Source: Candidatus Omnitrophota bacterium (GTDB taxonomy: Bacteria; Omnitrophota; Omnitrophia; Omnitrophales; Aquincolibacteriaceae). Taken from it: a DNA stretch of 39,884 nt. Shown piece by piece: positions 8,334 through 16,998 of the stretch (position 1 is the first letter of the stretch; each line of letters starts with the position of its first letter). The position numbers were made by a program, and so were the translations under genes. The DNA is taken from assembly GCA_023247035.1 (NCBI GenBank), contig JAHFHG010000018.1, positions 1 to 39,884 on the forward strand. Direction: 5' to 3'. Below the pieces are notes generated by a model. The model saw only the letters and a list, made by a program, of their open reading frames with translations, was not told the origin of the DNA and made no database searches.

Positions 8334-10790
8334 CTAGGATACTTTCTCAAACTGTATCGTTTCTCCGCGAAGCAGGGCCTGGATTTTATCGCTTTCGTGA
8401 AATTTCCCGGAAAGGATTTCCTCGGCGAGCACATTTTCAATGTACCGCTGAATCGTACGCTTCAGCGGGCGAGCTCCGAAGACCGGATCGTATCCTTTAT
8501 CAATCAGGAATTTCGTGACTTCCGAGGATAAGACCAGCTCTATTTTTTTATCCTTCAGGCGGTCTTTGACTTCTTTAAGTTCAAACTCGATGACCTGATC
8601 GAGATCCTGGCGGCTTAAAGGATGAAAGACAATGATATCGTCGACACGGTTTAAGAATTCCGGCCGGAATACTTTTTTCGTTTCATCCAGCAATTTGCGC
8701 TTGAGATTCTCGTAATTAATCTCATCCTGCTGCGGCTTAAAACCGAGATCGCCCTGCCGTTTGATCAAGTCCGCCCCGACGTTGGAGGTCATGATCACGA
8801 TGGTATTGCGGAAATCCACTTTCCTGCCGAAGGAATCCGTGAGGCGACCCTCCTCCATCAGCTGCAGGAGGATATTGAAAACGTCGGGATGGGCTTTCTC
8901 GATTTCATCAAACAAAATGACCGTATAGGGCCTGCGCCTGACTTTTTCCGTGAGCTGCCCGCCCTCTTCATAGCCGACATAGCCCGGAGGCGCTCCGACA
9001 AGCCTTGAGACGTTGAATTTCTCGCCGTATTCCGAGCAGTCGATCACCACCATGGCATCGCCGTCGCCAAACATAAACTCCGCCAAAGCGCGCGCCAAAA
9101 GCGTTTTACCGACGCCGGTCGGCCCTAAGAAAATGAACGCGCCGATGGGTCGCCTGGGATTCCTGAGTCCGGAGCGTGACCGCCGCACCGCGTGCGAAAT
9201 CGCGCGGAGCGCTTCGTCTTGGCCGATCACGCGGCTGTGGAGCTCATCTTCCATACGAAGCAGGCGCGCAGTTTCTTTTTCCTCAAGACGCGCGAGCGGG
9301 ACGCCGGTCCACTTTGAAACAATGTAGGCGATGTCTTCCCCTGTGACCTGGACTTCGACTTCGGACTTGGATTCTTTCCAATTTTTCTTCATCCGCGACA
9401 ATTCTTCCTTGGCGCGGCGCTCGTCGTCGCGCAGTTTAGCGGCCTTCTCAAAATCCTGCGCCTTGATGGAGGCCTCTTTTTCCCTCTTGAAACTTTCGAT
9501 TTCGGACTCCAGTTTTTTCAGGTCCTTGGGAAGGGTTGTCACCGCAAGTCGCGCGCGCGAAGCCGCCTCGTCGATCAGGTCGATCGCCTTATCGGGCAGG
9601 AACCGGCCCGTGATATAACGGTCCGAGAGTTTGGACGCCGCCTCCAAGGCCTCATCCGAAATTTTGACGCGGTGATGAGCTTCATATTTGTCGCGAAGTC
9701 CTTTGAGGATCTGAATCGTTTCATCCACCGAAGGCGGATCGACAATAATAGTCTGAAAGCGCCTCGCCAGCGCCGCATCTTTTTCAATATACTTTCGGTA
9801 TTCGTCCAGCGTTGTCGCGCCAATGCACTGAATCTCGCCGCGGGAAAGGGCGGGCTTTAAAATGTTGGACGCGTCAATCGCGCCCTCCGCGCCGCCGGCT
9901 CCGACCAGCGTGTGGAGTTCATCAATAAAAATCACCACATTGTCCGAGCGGCGGATCTCATCCATGACGGCCTTGATCCTTTCCTCGAATTGGCCGCGGT
10001 ACTTGGTTCCGGCCACCATTAACGCCAGGTCGAGCACGACCATGCGTTTATCAATCAAAATTTCAGGCACGTCCCCGGCGATAATCCGCTGGGCCAGGCC
10101 TTCCACAATCGCCGTCTTTCCAACCCCGGCTTCTCCGAGGAGGACAGGATTATTCTTCGTGCGGCGCGCGAGAATCTGAATGACCCTTTCGATCTCGTCC
10201 TCGCGATCCACAACCGGATCGAGTTTTCCTTCACGCGCGAGCTGGGACAAATCCCTGCCGAAAGCGTCAAGCGCCGGCGTTTTAGTCTTGCCCTTTCCGG
10301 GCCCGCCCACTGCCGGGGTTCCTCCACCGGGAGTTGCGGATCCACCGGGCGTCGAAGAACCCAGCAGCTTGATCACTTCAGCCCGGACTTTATTCAAATC
10401 CAGGCCCACATTCATGAGAACGTGGCTGGCCACGCCCTCTCCTTCTTTGATCAGGCCCAGCAGCAGGTGCTCGGTCCCGATATAATTATGTCCGAGGCGC
10501 CGCGCCTCATCCATCGCAAGCTCGATCACTTTTTTTGCCTTGGGCGTAAAAGGAATGTCTCCGGAAACAATCGTGCTGGGCCCGAACTGGACGAGCTTCT
10601 CCACTTCGAGGCGGATGGTGTCCAAGGAAAGCCCTAAATTCTGCAGGACCGCGGCGGCAACGCTTTCGCCTTCCTTGATGAGCCCTAAAAGGATGTGCTC
10701 TGTCCCGATATAATCGTGATTGAAACGCTTGGCTTCCTCTTTGGCGAGGATGATGACTTTTCTTGCTCTTTCCGTAAAACGATCAAACAT
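8334..10790 (-). CDS. clpC: ATP-dependent Clp protease ATPase ClpC
   Basis: This AAA+ unfoldase feeds proteins to the ClpP peptidase. Domain order: an N-domain with two Clp repeats ([15 protein letters not shown] and [16 protein letters not shown]), a Gly/Pro-rich linker, AAA module 1 with Walker A GEAGVGKT, a middle region with a UVR-type motif ([18 protein letters not shown]), then AAA module 2 with GPTGVGKT and a C-terminal domain. In Firmicutes the N-domain docks proteins carrying phosphoarginine made by McsB, and McsB is the gene just upstream here. The ATG at 10790 is chosen because GGAGG lies 5 nt upstream; the track's start at 10805 is a TTG. The protein is 818 residues, as expected. 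Confidence 0.97.
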   Translation of the reverse strand: MFDRFTERARKVIILAKEEAKRFNHDYIGTEHILLGLIKEGESVAAAVLQNLGLSLDTIRLEVEKLVQFGPSTIVSGDIPFTPKAKKVIELAMDEARRLGHNYIGTEHLLLGLIKEGEGVASHVLMNVGLDLNKVRAEVIKLLGSSTPGGSATPGGGTPAVGGPGKGKTKTPALDAFGRDLSQLAREGKLDPVVDREDEIERVIQILARRTKNNPVLLGEAGVGKTAIVEGLAQRIIAGDVPEILIDKRMVVLDLALMVAGTKYRGQFEERIKAVMDEIRRSDNVVIFIDELHTLVGAGGAEGAIDASNILKPALSRGEIQCIGATTLDEYRKYIEKDAALARRFQTIIVDPPSVDETIQILKGLRDKYEAHHRVKISDEALEAASKLSDRYITGRFLPDKAIDLIDEAASRARLAVTTLPKDLKKLESEIESFKREKEASIKAQDFEKAAKLRDDERRAKEELSRMKKNWKESKSEVEVQVTGEDIAYIVSKWTGVPLARLEEKETARLLRMEDELHSRVIGQDEALRAISHAVRRSRSGLRNPRRPIGAFIFLGPTGVGKTLLARALAEFMFGDGDAMVVIDCSEYGEKFNVSRLVGAPPGYVGYEEGGQLTEKVRRRPYTVILFDEIEKAHPDVFNILLQLMEEGRLTDSFGRKVDFRNTIVIMTSNVGADLIKRQGDLGFKPQQDEINYENLKRKLLDETKKVFRPEFLNRVDDIIVFHPLSRQDLDQVIEFELKEVKDRLKDKKIELVLSSEVTKFLIDKGYDPVFGARPLKRTIQRYIENVLAEEILSGKFHESDKIQALLRGETIQFEKVS

Positions 10791-10852
10791 TCGAACCTCC
10801 GGCAATCTTCATTTGTATTTTAAAAAATAAGGAACAGGCATTCTAACTCGCG

Positions 10853-11917
10853 TTACAGCGAAATCTTTGCAAGATGCTCCCGGATCAAATCCGCGCGGCA
10901 AATATCACGTTCCGCGGCATTGAGCGTTTTTTCCATAATTTTCTGCAGATGAGCCGGCTGAATCAAAAGAAAAAGCGCATTCAAATCCGTTTTGGTTAAG
11001 CCGGAATCCAAAAGCTCCATCAAAATGCCCAGCTGGACGAGCGATAAAAGCTGCGTCGCCTCGGAAGAGGGAATCACCCTTGCGGACTTCAAAATGCCAA
11101 GCGCCCTCCAAATCTGATCTTCAAACTTGGGTTTTCTTTTCTCGCGCAGATAATTCCGCGCCTCCCTTTCATGCTCAATCACTTGGCGGATGACTGAGGC
11201 CAGATTTTCAATAATCTCCTCCTCCGACTGTCCCAGAGTCATTTGATTGGAAAACTGAAAAAAATTTCCGGTCGCCTGAGTCCCCTCTCCGTAAAGCCCG
11301 CGGGCGGCAAGGTTGAGTTTCGCCAGGGCCTGCAAAACTTTATGAACCTGTTTGGTGAGGACCAGGCTCGGCAGGTGGAGCATACAGGAGGCGCGCAAGC
11401 CCGTTCCTACATTCGTGGGGCAGGCGGTAAAATAACCGAGCTCTTCACTGAAGGAAAACTCGATATTTTTTTCAATTTCACTATCGATTTGATTTGCAAT
11501 GCGCCACGCCTCCATAAGATTAAAACCGGACTGGAAGCTTTGCAGCCGCAGGTGATCTTCCTCGAGAATCATAATACTTACCACCTCATTGGAAGTAATG
11601 GCGACGGCTTTTTCCTCTTTCGCCGCGGCGTGTTCCCGGCTGACCAAATGCCGCTCCAGCAAAAATTGGCGGTCAAGATCGGTCAGGCCGGAGTAGCGGA
11701 AATAATAAGTCCGTTCGAAAATCCTGCCCTTGGGGACGATTTCGCCCATCCGGCCGACGATTTCTTCGCGTTGTTCGGCGTTCAGCTTGGACAAAAAGGG
11801 ATATCCCTTTAAATTCCGGGCAAGGCGCAGCCGCGAACTGACAACCACGTCGCTCTCGGGCCCTGAGGCGCGGAGCCATTCCGCGGGCTGTTTGACAAAC
11901 GTATCAATGTCACTCAT
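10853..11917 (-). CDS. mcsB: Protein arginine kinase McsB
   Basis: McsB phosphorylates arginine side chains on proteins, marking them for ClpC-ClpP degradation. The 354 residues fit the family (phosphagen kinase fold). Visible motifs are VVVSSRLRLARNLKGYPF, an EEDHLRLQ segment with the catalytic-region acid, CPTNVGTGLRASCMLHLP with the active-site cysteine, and GLYGEGTQATGNFFQFSNQ with the second acidic pair. All key residues appear intact, so the kinase should be active. It overlaps mcsA by 8 nt and has CAGGAAAAG before its ATG. No ctsR is adjacent. Confidence 0.95.
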   Translation of the reverse strand: MSDIDTFVKQPAEWLRASGPESDVVVSSRLRLARNLKGYPFLSKLNAEQREEIVGRMGEIVPKGRIFERTYYFRYSGLTDLDRQFLLERHLVSREHAAAKEEKAVAITSNEVVSIMILEEDHLRLQSFQSGFNLMEAWRIANQIDSEIEKNIEFSFSEELGYFTACPTNVGTGLRASCMLHLPSLVLTKQVHKVLQALAKLNLAARGLYGEGTQATGNFFQFSNQMTLGQSEEEIIENLASVIRQVIEHEREARNYLREKRKPKFEDQIWRALGILKSARVIPSSEATQLLSLVQLGILMELLDSGLTKTDLNALFLLIQPAHLQKIMEKTLNAAERDICRADLIREHLAKISL

Positions 11918-12434
11918 TTTTACTTTTCCTGCCCTTTTTCATCTTTTCTTCGAATTGTTTAATCTCGTCTCTCAGACGGGCGGCCGTTTCGAATTCCTCG
12001 GCTTGAACACTTTTGCGCAGCCTGTCTTGAAGGAGCCGCAAATCGTTGTGGGACGAAGCCCCTCCGGATTTCAGCGGGCGTTTGCCGACGTGCCGTATCG
12101 AACGCTGAATGCGTTTAATCAGCGGCAAGAGCATTTTCGAAAAAGCGTCGTAGCAGTTTTCGCAGCCCAGGCGGCCCGATTTGCTGAATTCGCCATACGT
12201 CATTCCACACTGGGCGCACTGCCCTGTCCATTTCTTTTCAGTCTGGCTTTTAGACGATTTCCCGGCGGCTTCCGGCAGGCCCGCAAGGAGCTCGGTAAAA
12301 TTAAAGTGCGTTTTGAAATCCGTACCTTTTTCCTGCGCGCAGTTCTCGCAAAGGTGAATTTCAATCATCTGGCTGTCGACAATTTCAGTAAGGTGAATGG
12401 TCGCTTCCTGAGTTCCGCATAAGTTGCATGTCAT
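11910..12434 (-). CDS. mcsA: McsA, zinc-finger activator of McsB
   Basis: McsA binds and activates McsB in Firmicutes. The 174 residues have two pairs of CxxC-type zinc motifs: MTCNLC with LCENCAQE near the N-terminus, and CAQCGMTYGEF with LGCENCYDAF in the middle. A UVR-type helical motif (FETAARLRDEIKQFEEKM) ends the protein. It is the first gene of the operon. No Shine-Dalgarno site precedes the ATG; instead an extended -10 element ends 10 nt upstream, suggesting a leaderless or near-leaderless mRNA. The 8-nt overlap with mcsB fits coupled, equimolar synthesis. Confidence 0.93.
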   Translation of the reverse strand: MTCNLCGTQEATIHLTEIVDSQMIEIHLCENCAQEKGTDFKTHFNFTELLAGLPEAAGKSSKSQTEKKWTGQCAQCGMTYGEFSKSGRLGCENCYDAFSKMLLPLIKRIQRSIRHVGKRPLKSGGASSHNDLRLLQDRLRKSVQAEEFETAARLRDEIKQFEEKMKKGRKSKNE

Positions 12435-12444
12435 AAGTTTTTTT

Positions 12445-12453
12445 ATTATATCA
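12445..12453 (-). promoter_or_regulatory. Extended -10 promoter of the mcsA operon
   Basis: Minus strand TGATATAAT is a perfect extended -10 (TGn-TATAAT) ending 10 nt before the mcsA ATG. No good -35 hexamer is seen, as expected for extended -10 promoters. The predicted start of transcription falls about 4 nt before the ATG. No CtsR box (tandem GGTCAAA) or CIRCE element is visible nearby. Confidence 0.6.
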
Positions 12454-12510
12454 CACCTTGCGAGAGTTTTTCTTTTGCAGGGATAAGCTAACCCTTTTAT
12501 CCTAAAAAGG

Positions 12511-13407
12511 TTAAAGAGTATAATGAACCCCCTCTTTTCTCGTTAAATTCCGGAATTCTTTGCGAAGGATCCCCGTCCAGGGGCCCGGTTTACCCTTCCC
12601 GATCAGACGGCCGTCCAGCTTAACGACCGGAATGATCTCAGCGGCGGTGCCGGTCAAGAAGACTTCATCGGCATTAAAAAGATCGTGCCGCGTAAGAATC
12701 CTTTCCTCGAAAGGGATTTGCTTGCGCGCGGCGATTTCGATAATCGCCTGGCGGGTAATCCCCTTGAGCGCTCCAAGATAAACCGGCGGCGTCAAGAGCC
12801 GCGGCCTCGCAGCACCGTCCTCATTTTTGACCATAAAAATATTGTCTCCCGTGCATTCCGCGACATACCCTTGGTGATTGAGCATCAGGGCCTCCATACA
12901 CCCGGAATTCTTGGCCTCAATTTTTGCGAGAATGTTATTCAAATAGTTCAGGCTTTTAATCGAAGGATTGACGGCCTCCGGCAGATTCCTGACCGTCGGG
13001 ACGGTAATCATCTCAAGTCCGTTGGCGTAAAGTGATTCCGGGTAAAGCACAATTTTATCCGTAATGATAAAAATCGTAGGCCTCAAACACTTTGCCGGAT
13101 CCAGCCCGAGATCACCGACCCCGCGCGTCACGACCACGCGGATATAAGCGTCGAGCAGTTTGTTCCGCTTCAAGGTTTCAAGGATCGCCTTTTGCATTTC
13201 CGTTTGAGTCATCGGAATCTCAAGCATCAGGGTGTGCGCAGACTCCCACAACCGGTTCAAATGCTCTTTGAGTTTAAAAATGAGCCCGCCGTAAGAGCGG
13301 ATCCCTTCAAACACGCCGTCTCCGTAAAGCAGACCGTGATCAAAAACCGAAATCTTGGCCTCGTTTTTAGGGTACCACCGGCCGTCTAAATAGACTTGCA
13401 ATGGCAT
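12511..13407 (-). CDS. ilvE: Branched-chain amino acid aminotransferase
   Basis: This PLP enzyme (fold type IV) transfers amino groups in valine, leucine and isoleucine synthesis. The segment SVFDHGLLYGDGVFEGIR near residue 23 is the class signature, the lysine in NPSIKSLNYLNN is the expected Schiff-base residue, and ADEVFLTGTAAEIIPV closes the active site. The protein is 298 residues from the ATG at 13407, which has GAGGGAGA upstream; the track's start at 13434 lacks such a site. It is the last gene of the lysS-lolC-lolD-ilvE operon. The stop codon lies in an imperfect stem (AACCTTTTT / AAAAGGGTT) without a T-run, so termination there is uncertain. Confidence 0.93.
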   Translation of the reverse strand: MPLQVYLDGRWYPKNEAKISVFDHGLLYGDGVFEGIRSYGGLIFKLKEHLNRLWESAHTLMLEIPMTQTEMQKAILETLKRNKLLDAYIRVVVTRGVGDLGLDPAKCLRPTIFIITDKIVLYPESLYANGLEMITVPTVRNLPEAVNPSIKSLNYLNNILAKIEAKNSGCMEALMLNHQGYVAECTGDNIFMVKNEDGAARPRLLTPPVYLGALKGITRQAIIEIAARKQIPFEERILTRHDLFNADEVFLTGTAAEIIPVVKLDGRLIGKGKPGPWTGILRKEFRNLTRKEGVHYTL

Positions 13408-13446
13408 GATTTTTTCTCCCTCAATCTTCTTCATCCGGCTTTGAAG

Positions 13447-14163
13447 CTATTGGACCTGCTCGACCGTCGGGACCTGGCCCCGGTCCTCGCGAAGCAAAAC
13501 ACCGTCGACCAGCCGGAGGACATTGGAATAACGCCACGCCAAACCCTCGTCGTGGGTCACGATCACAAAGGCCTGCCCTTCCCGCTGGTTGAGGTCGTGG
13601 ATCAAAGAGAGGATCGACTCCGCGGTTTCCCGGTCCAGGTTTCCGGTAGGCTCGTCACAGAGCACGACAGAAGGCCGGTTCACTAAGGCCCTGGCGATTG
13701 CCGCCCTTTGCTGTTCTCCTCCGGAAAGTTCCGAAGGATAATGATCCTGACGGCTCAAAAGTTTGACGCGCCGCAAGATTTCCTTGGCCCACTTTTCATC
13801 CGGCTTTCCGGAGATCATCGAAGGAAGCAGAACGTTTTCATACAAAGTCAGTTCCGGAAGCAAATGATAAAGCTGGAATACAAACCCAAAGCGGCGGTTA
13901 CGGATTTTAGCCAGCGCCTTTTCGCCCATCGAAGTAAGGTCTTCGCCCTCGAATAAAATTTTTCCCGCCGTCGGCTGATCCAGCCCGCCGAGCAGATGAA
14001 GCAAAGTGGACTTGCCGGAGCCCGACCGGCCTACAATAAAAATCATTTCACCGGCCTTCAGAATCAATTGGACGCCCTTCAGAATGCCGATCCGCCCGGC
14101 CGGGGAGTTATAATCCTTCTTAAGGTCGTAAGTGGCCAGCAGCGGAGAGTCCGTGTTATTCAT
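13447..14163 (-). CDS. lolD: Lipoprotein-releasing ABC transporter ATPase LolD
   Basis: LolD powers release of lipoproteins from the inner membrane towards the outer membrane. Over 238 residues it shows Walker A GRSGSGKS, the Q-loop FVFQLYHLLPELTLYENV that marks the LolD/MacB group, the signature LSGGEQQRAAIARAL and Walker B VVLCDEPTGNLD. It overlaps the end of lolC by 8 nt. Pairing with lolC and the preceding lysS gene is a common arrangement in diderm bacteria. Confidence 0.94.
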   Translation of the reverse strand: MNNTDSPLLATYDLKKDYNSPAGRIGILKGVQLILKAGEMIFIVGRSGSGKSTLLHLLGGLDQPTAGKILFEGEDLTSMGEKALAKIRNRRFGFVFQLYHLLPELTLYENVLLPSMISGKPDEKWAKEILRRVKLLSRQDHYPSELSGGEQQRAAIARALVNRPSVVLCDEPTGNLDRETAESILSLIHDLNQREGQAFVIVTHDEGLAWRYSNVLRLVDGVLLREDRGQVPTVEQVQ

Positions 14164-15457
14164 AATGAAGCGCCTCCACCGGATTCAGCCGGGAAGCGCG
14201 GTGCGCCGGATACAGCCCGGCCAGCACGGAAGCGCACAAGGCGAAAGCCACAATGATCATAACATCTTCCGGATGAACGTCCGCGGGGATCCGGTCAAAA
14301 TAATAAATATCGCTTGGGAAAACTTCTAATCCCGTAGTTTGTTTGATGAAATCCGAAATTGGATTCAGATTAAAGGCCATCGCGAGGCCCGCCGCCGTTC
14401 CCAGGAGAATGCCCAAAAAGCCGATACTGAATCCCTCGAATAAGAAAATTTTCCGGATGTGGCCGCGCGTTGCGCCGATCGCCCGAAGGATTCCGATGTC
14501 TTTTGTTTTTTCCATCACGACCATCGTGAGCGTCGAAACAATGTTGAATGCCGCGACCGTAATAATCAGCGCCAAAAGAATCGTCATCACGGACTTCTCC
14601 ACTTTCAACGCCTGAAAGAAATTGTGGTTCATGTCATACCAGGACATTAAAACGTAATCCATTGAAAAATCCTGGCGCAGCTGATACTTCCATTTCTGCG
14701 CGTGATCCACATTTGCGAAACGCAAACTGATCCCCGTAACCCGGTTCTCGAAATGATAAAGCTTTTGAGCGGCCGGAAGGCCGACGAGCACCAAGGCGGA
14801 GTCAAAATCGTTCATTCCGAGCCGGAATATTCCTCTGACGATAAACGATTGCGTTTCCGCGCTCAGGAGGGAAAACGGTTTTTGAGTGTCCTGAAACGGC
14901 GCAATCAGCGTTACCGAATCCCCGACCCGAACCCGCAAGCGGCTTGCCAAACTTTCCCCGATCAAAATGCCCGGCGTGCGTTTCTCAGAAACCTTTTTAA
15001 AAAAAATCAGCCAGCGGCGGGTGGTGCGTGTCACAAGATCGTCAAAATGAATCTCCCCGGAAATAATGTGCCGGTTGTAAATCGACAAATCTTCGCGCGC
15101 CGTGTCAAGGCCTTTGACAACGACTCCCAGCGCATTTTCCTCGGAGCGCAAAATCGCCTGCCCTTCGATAAAACCGGCGATACTCTGAAGCCCCGGAATA
15201 TTCCGGCTCTTGATCTTACCCAGATCTTCAGCAACGTTGGAAATCCCGCCGAATTTTTCAATCCGCAAGTGAGGCTGGACATTGACAATCTTGGATTTGA
15301 GTTCCCGGTCAAAGCCGCTCATGACCGCGAGGACCACAATCAGGGCCATCACGCCGATCCCGACTCCTCCTACCGAAATAAAGGAGATCAGCGAGATGAA
15401 TCCGGCCCGGTGGCGGTGCGTCAGGTGTTTCTTCGCGATAAAGGCCTCAAAACCCAT
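14156..15457 (-). CDS. lolC: Lipoprotein-releasing permease LolC/LolE family
   Basis: This inner-membrane permease works with LolD. Its layout is typical: one N-terminal transmembrane helix after FEAFIAKKHLTHRHRAGFISLISFIS, a large periplasmic domain (about residues 50-270), then three helices with the family motif TKDIGILRAIGATRGHIRKIFLFEG. Only one LolC/E-type gene is present next to lolD, so the complex may be a homodimer of the LolF kind. The ATG at 15457 is preferred: it overlaps the lysS stop as TGATG, while the track's start at 15460 is a GTG. The protein is 433 residues. Confidence 0.93.
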   Translation of the reverse strand: MGFEAFIAKKHLTHRHRAGFISLISFISVGGVGIGVMALIVVLAVMSGFDRELKSKIVNVQPHLRIEKFGGISNVAEDLGKIKSRNIPGLQSIAGFIEGQAILRSEENALGVVVKGLDTAREDLSIYNRHIISGEIHFDDLVTRTTRRWLIFFKKVSEKRTPGILIGESLASRLRVRVGDSVTLIAPFQDTQKPFSLLSAETQSFIVRGIFRLGMNDFDSALVLVGLPAAQKLYHFENRVTGISLRFANVDHAQKWKYQLRQDFSMDYVLMSWYDMNHNFFQALKVEKSVMTILLALIITVAAFNIVSTLTMVVMEKTKDIGILRAIGATRGHIRKIFLFEGFSIGFLGILLGTAAGLAMAFNLNPISDFIKQTTGLEVFPSDIYYFDRIPADVHPEDVMIIVAFALCASVLAGLYPAHRASRLNPVEALHYE

Positions 15458-16872
15458 CACGGCTCTTGATCCGATCCCTCGGATTCCTTCTTTTCGGGTT
15501 TCAGTTGAGGGAACAGGATCACTTCTCTTATCGAATGCTGGTTTGTGAGAAGCATAATCAGCCTGTCGATCCCGATCCCAAGCCCGCCGGCCGGAGGCAT
15601 TCCATATTCAAGGGCCATCAAGAAATCCTCATCAATGATTTTATGCTCGCCGATCTGCTCCTTCTGGGAAACCAAACGCTGCCGCTGGACGTGCGGATCG
15701 TTGAGTTCCGAAAAGGCGTTGGCGATTTCCATTTTTCCGATAAAAAGTTCAAAACGGTAAACCAAATCAGGATCTTCTTCCTTGGCTTTTGCAAGCGGCG
15801 TCATAGCGGTCGGATAATCTATCACAAAGGTGGGATTCCAAAGTTCTTCTTCGACATACGCGCCAAAAATCTCATTCAGGATATCCACTTCCTCTTCCTT
15901 CTCAAGATCCATCGATTGACCCATTCCCAGCTTCCGGGCCGCCCCGCGAATGTCCGTGCTCCGGAAGTTCACGCCTGTTTTTTCCGACAAGGCCTCGTAA
16001 AAGGAAATTTTTTTCCAAGGCCTCTTGAAGGAAATCGACCGGTCGCCGTAAGGAATCTCCGCGTTTCCGTAAGAAAGATGGACCAAATCCGAAATCAATT
16101 CCTCCGTGAGCAACATCATATCTGTGTAATCGGCAAAAGCCTGGTAAAGCTCAAGCATGGTGAACTCCGGATTATGCTTGACGGAGATCCCTTCATTGCG
16201 GAAATTCCGGTTGAGCTCATAAACCTTTTGAAATCCGCCGACGAGGAGCCGCTTCAGATAAAGTTCAGGAGCCACTCTCAAATAAAGATCCGCATGAAGG
16301 GCATTGTGATGCGTCACAAAAGGTTTGGCGCGCGCGCCGCCCGGGACCGGCTGCATCATCGGAGTTTCGACTTCCATAAAGCCGCGGCGGCTCAGAAAAT
16401 TCCGGACCTCGTGAATGATCCCGCTTCTCTTTTTGAAGGTTTCCCTCACCTCGGGATTGACGGCCAGATCGATGTAGCGGTGCCGGTAGCGCGTTTCAAT
16501 GTCCTTTAACCCGTGCCATTTTTCCGGCAGCGTCCGGACAATGCGGGAAAGAAGCTGGAATTTTTCGATACGGACCGTTTTCTCGCCGGTCTTGGAAAGA
16601 AAAAGGACTCCTTCGATCCCTATAATATCCCCGAGGCTCAGGGAGGAAAAAAAATCGTATTGCCCGTCGCCCAGATCGTCTTTCTTCCCATAAATCTGGA
16701 TCCTTCCGGACTCGTCCCGAAGATCGCCGAACGTGCTCTTGCCCATAATCCGGCGCGCCATCAGACGGCCGGCCGTGCGTATTTTCCGGCCCTCTTCAAA
16801 AGGATCCAGAAAGGAATGGATCGCCTCTACGGGCAGGTAACGGGAACCATAAAGATTTTTCGTCTCGTCCAT
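15457..16872 (-). CDS. lysS: Lysyl-tRNA synthetase, class II, with a short N-terminus
   Basis: This enzyme charges tRNA-Lys. An OB-fold anticodon-binding domain begins near residue 33 (IRTAGRLMARRIMGKSTF). The class II core follows, with motif 1 near FMEVETPMMQ, motif 2 FRNEGISVKHNPEFTMLELYQ and motif 3 GGLGIGIDRLIMLLT. At 471 residues it is about 20-30 shorter than usual. The normal N-terminal segment is replaced by a short stretch, and an in-frame TAA three codons upstream rules out a longer form. The catalytic core is complete. It is the first gene of an operon with a strong promoter but only a weak ribosome site. Confidence 0.95.
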   Translation of the reverse strand: MDETKNLYGSRYLPVEAIHSFLDPFEEGRKIRTAGRLMARRIMGKSTFGDLRDESGRIQIYGKKDDLGDGQYDFFSSLSLGDIIGIEGVLFLSKTGEKTVRIEKFQLLSRIVRTLPEKWHGLKDIETRYRHRYIDLAVNPEVRETFKKRSGIIHEVRNFLSRRGFMEVETPMMQPVPGGARAKPFVTHHNALHADLYLRVAPELYLKRLLVGGFQKVYELNRNFRNEGISVKHNPEFTMLELYQAFADYTDMMLLTEELISDLVHLSYGNAEIPYGDRSISFKRPWKKISFYEALSEKTGVNFRSTDIRGAARKLGMGQSMDLEKEEEVDILNEIFGAYVEEELWNPTFVIDYPTAMTPLAKAKEEDPDLVYRFELFIGKMEIANAFSELNDPHVQRQRLVSQKEQIGEHKIIDEDFLMALEYGMPPAGGLGIGIDRLIMLLTNQHSIREVILFPQLKPEKKESEGSDQEP

Positions 16873-16916
16873 ATTTTCTTAGCCAAGATATCTGCAAGGG
16901 TTACAAAGAATTGGAA

Positions 16917-16946
16917 ATTATAGTATGGGGCTGGAGATACTGTCAA
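16917..16946 (-). promoter_or_regulatory. Near-consensus sigma70 promoter of lysS
   Basis: On the minus strand TTGACA (16946-16941) is followed 18 nt later by TATAAT (16922-16917). Both hexamers are perfect; only the spacer is one longer than ideal. The leader to the lysS ATG would be about 38 nt. It lies in the 126-nt gap behind metF, so it drives lysS-lolC-lolD-ilvE independently of metF. Confidence 0.85.
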
Positions 16947-16955
16947 TAAACCAAC

Positions 16956-16975
16956 TTGAGTCCAATTGAGTCCGA
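16956..16975 (-). repeat. Tandem 10-bp direct repeat just upstream of the lysS -35
   Basis: On the plus strand TTGAGTCCAA is followed directly by TTGAGTCCGA. On the coding strand this gives GGACTCAATT-GGACTCAAGT, ending 9 nt before TTGACA. A repeat of one helical turn at this place is what an activator binding site would look like. No regulator is identified, so this is only a positional inference. Confidence 0.45.
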
Positions 16976-16998
16976 AAAAAGGCAAAATGCGAAGGGAA

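Noticed and set aside
12489-12514. Stem around the ilvE stop as an intrinsic terminator
   Set aside because: The stem is AT-rich and imperfect and no T-run follows, so it is not listed as a terminator.
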